This document shows positions 39,451 to 40,920 of a DNA stretch of 40,920 nucleotides, piece after piece. Position 1 is the first letter of the stretch. The number at the start of each line of letters is the position of its first letter. The notes beneath the pieces are model-generated. The model made no database searches. It was given only the letters and a program-made list of their open reading frames with translations, and had not been told where the DNA came from. Origin of the DNA: Caldifarciminota bacterium. GTDB taxonomy: Bacteria; Hydrothermota; Hydrothermia; LBFQ01. The stretch spans positions 1 through 40,920 of the forward strand of contig WFXS01000081.1 in NCBI GenBank assembly GCA_015490465.1. The letters are read 5' to 3'. The position numbers and the translations under genes are program-made.

Positions 39451-39839
39451 GGATAGCCGAGGTGTGCCTATACGGCAAGGATCTGAAGCGTATGAGGGAG
39501 TTTTACTCCATGCTCCTCGGTGTCCATCCGGTGGTTGAGGAGGACAGGCACGTGTTCTTTAAACTCGGTGAGACCATGTTGCTGATATTTGATCCGGATA
39601 AGACCCTGAAGAGTACCGACGTTCCCCCTCACGGGTGCAGGGGGCCGTCGCATATCGCTTTCTACACGCCAGAAGAGGAGTACGATGCGTGGAGGAGGAG
39701 ACTGGAGGCCATGGGGGTGGAGATAGAGGCCGAGATAACCTGGCCGAACGGTGGTAGATCCCTCTACTTCCGCGACCCGGAAGGGAACTCCGTTGAGATA
39801 ACGACACCGAAGACGTGGGCCTGGGCGGACAGACTATGA
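39447..39839 (+). CDS. VOC/glyoxalase-fold protein
   Basis: The 130-residue protein starts at GTG in a GTGA overlap with purD. It has the two beta-alpha-beta units of the vicinal oxygen chelate fold: VCLYGKDLKRMREFYSMLLG with FKLGETMLLIF, and PSHIAFYTPEEEYDAWRRRLEAMGV with GRSLYFRDPEGNSVEI. The final motif, with Glu, is the usual metal site; a His in SHIAF is the likely partner. The substrate cannot be read: fosfomycin-type, glyoxalase I-type and others share these features. Confidence 0.85.
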   Translation: MRIAEVCLYGKDLKRMREFYSMLLGVHPVVEEDRHVFFKLGETMLLIFDPDKTLKSTDVPPHGCRGPSHIAFYTPEEEYDAWRRRLEAMGVEIEAEITWPNGGRSLYFRDPEGNSVEITTPKTWAWADRL

Positions 39840-40147
39840 GAAAGTTGATAATCGCACTTATAGGTCTGCTCCTGCTCATGTACTTGACCGTCACCCTGTT
39901 CGTGCCGGTTCCCACTTTCGTGAAGGTTCAGAACGTGGTATACACGCTCCTTTACCCTCTCCTTACGTACGTGTACTTAAGAAGGGGCTGGAAGGTGCCT
40001 CTCCTGAGCCTCGTGTTCTTCAACGCCGGCAGGGTATCCCGTAGCGTGATAGACGCCCACGGTCACCTGCATCCCAGAGTATGGGAACACCTCCCCTTGC
40101 TTATCCTTATCCTGCTGATAGGCTTTTTACTCTGGCGGGAAGACTAA
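39836..40147 (+). CDS. Small multi-pass membrane protein
   Basis: I use the ATG at 39836, which overlaps the VOC stop as ATGA; the track start at 39815 lies inside the VOC gene. The 103-residue product has hydrophobic segments at KLIIALIGLLLLMYLTVTLF, VVYTLLYPLLTYVYL, a weaker middle part, and LPLLILILLIGFLLW at the end, so three or four helices. No family recognised. It converges on the ABC gene with a 4-nt overlap. Confidence 0.65.
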   Translation: MRKLIIALIGLLLLMYLTVTLFVPVPTFVKVQNVVYTLLYPLLTYVYLRRGWKVPLLSLVFFNAGRVSRSVIDAHGHLHPRVWEHLPLLILILLIGFLLWRED

Positions 40148-40920
40148 CTCTCAAACACCTTGGCCAGGACCTCGTCCAGTGGAGGGTCCGTAACTGAGAG
40201 GTCGTCCACGTCGTACCTGTCCATTATTTCCCTCACCTTCTGGAACACCTCGTCTCTCCGCACGAGCAACTTGACCTCCTGACCCTCTATCTCCCGGATA
40301 TCCCCCATCCTCCGCAGTTCCTCTATCGGCACCCTCCCCTTGAACTCCACGTATATCTCCTTGAAGGGCATAACCTTTTCGGATAGATCGTAGAGGTCCC
40401 CGTCAAATATGAGCCTGCCCTTATGTATGACTATGGCTCTGTCGCACAGGGCCTCTATGTCCCCCATGTAATGGCTCGTCAGTATTATGGTGGCACCGAA
40501 CTCTTCGTTGTAGGTCCTCAGGAAGTTACGGATGGATATCTGGGCGTTCACGTCCAGTCCCAGAGTCGGCTCGTCCAAGAAGAGTACGTCAGGCTCGTGT
40601 ATGAGGGCGGCGAGGATCTCGGCCTTCATCCTTTCCCCAAGGGAAAGCTTGCGTACGGGCTGGTATAGACGTTTCTTTATCGTTAACATTTCGGCAAGGT
40701 AGTTCAACCGCTTGCGGAATACGTCCTCCGGTATCTCGTAGACCGCGGCGTTTATCCTGAGGGACTCTATAGGGGGCAGGTCCCATATCAGTTGCTGCTT
40801 CTGACCCATTACGAGGGTTATCCGTTTCAGGAAGTCCTTCCTCCTCTCAAAGGGGTCGTATCCCAGTACCCTCACCTTTCCGGACGTCGGCTTTATGAGA
40901 CCGACGAGCATCTTCAGGGT
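40144..40920 (-). CDS. ABC transporter ATP-binding protein, COG4586-like (5' end outside window)
   Basis: The frame continues past the track's first Met to the window edge (T-L-K before MLVG), so the Walker A motif lies outside. Visible parts: LVGLIKPTSGKVRVLGYDPF, the Q-loop region VMGQKQQLIWDLPPIES, a variant signature LSLGERMKAEI, Walker B VLFLDEPTLGLD and switch His LTSHYM. GQKQQLIWDLP is typical of the COG4586 group of ABC-2-type exporters. The C-terminal extension (VYVEFKGRVPIEELRRM) is common in this group. The permease genes are probably upstream of the window or absent from it. Confidence 0.9.
   Translation of the reverse strand, partial: TLKMLVGLIKPTSGKVRVLGYDPFERRKDFLKRITLVMGQKQQLIWDLPPIESLRINAAVYEIPEDVFRKRLNYLAEMLTIKKRLYQPVRKLSLGERMKAEILAALIHEPDVLFLDEPTLGLDVNAQISIRNFLRTYNEEFGATIILTSHYMGDIEALCDRAIVIHKGRLIFDGDLYDLSEKVMPFKEIYVEFKGRVPIEELRRMGDIREIEGQEVKLLVRRDEVFQKVREIMDRYDVDDLSVTDPPLDEVLAKVFES

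Noticed and set aside
1-40920. CRISPR array, insertion sequence, prophage or integrase
   Set aside because: I saw no regularly spaced repeats, transposase or phage genes. The AT-rich darTG gene has no visible flanking repeats despite the tRNA-Leu 50 nt away; I found no duplicated tRNA 3' end in the window.

Overview
The window looks like chromosome from a thermophilic, diderm (Gram-negative-type) bacterium of uncertain phylum. Evidence for a diderm: beta-barrel-like proteins, LspA, MurC, DapF and a secreted Cu/Zn SOD. Evidence for thermophily, by inference only: proteins rich in Glu, Lys, Arg and Val, heavy AGG and ATA codon use, Hsp20, and a NusG with an extra domain of the kind known from Aquifex and Thermotoga. 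RpoC appears to carry an SI3-type insertion and RpoB an SI2-type one, as in proteobacteria, FCB-group and Aquifex-like lineages. That argues against Firmicutes, Actinobacteria and Thermotoga. I cannot name the species.

Layout. 1-1900: the end of a DUF5916-type outer-membrane protein and a small cysteine-rich secreted protein. 2241-14614, minus strand: one long information-processing operon, tRNA-Trp - rpmG - secE - nusG - rplK - rplA - rplJ - rplL - rpoB - rpoC, with a clear terminator after rpoC. 14670-19290: small unknown and membrane genes, rsmE, folK, and a Memo-like / radical-SAM pair. 19291-21250: an AT-richer accessory patch with a small HEPN-like (DUF5618-like) gene, probable remnants and an unrecognised 369-aa gene. 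21251-28103: sucC, murC, a DUF5362-like membrane protein, an outer-membrane protein, hsp20, lspA, purF and sodC. 28107-33178, minus strand: a tandem Roadblock-like pair, then an operon ptsH - ptsI - nusB - DUF177 - RecJ-like. 33198-37361, minus strand: thrS - darTG fusion, tRNA-Leu, DUF4321, dapF. 37446-40920: an outer-membrane protein, purD, a VOC protein, a membrane protein, and a partial ABC ATPase.

The most interesting gene is at 34258-35433. One polypeptide joins a DarT-like (DUF4433) DNA ADP-ribosyltransferase to a DarG-like macrodomain, so a toxin and its antidote share a chain. It is AT-rich compared with its neighbours and translationally coupled to the essential gene thrS.

The second main observation is a gene-start pattern. 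At least 16 genes that lead a transcription unit have a TATAAT-like hexamer (mostly TAAAAT, TAGAAT or TACAAT) only 6-12 nt before the start codon, usually with no Shine-Dalgarno sequence. Genes inside operons instead have GGAGG-type sites or ATGA/GTGA overlaps. This suggests widespread leaderless transcription. Other points of note are a roughly 130-residue insertion near the RpoB N-terminus, a large NusG insertion, a shortened Enzyme I, and two tRNA genes followed within 1-3 nt by a coding sequence.
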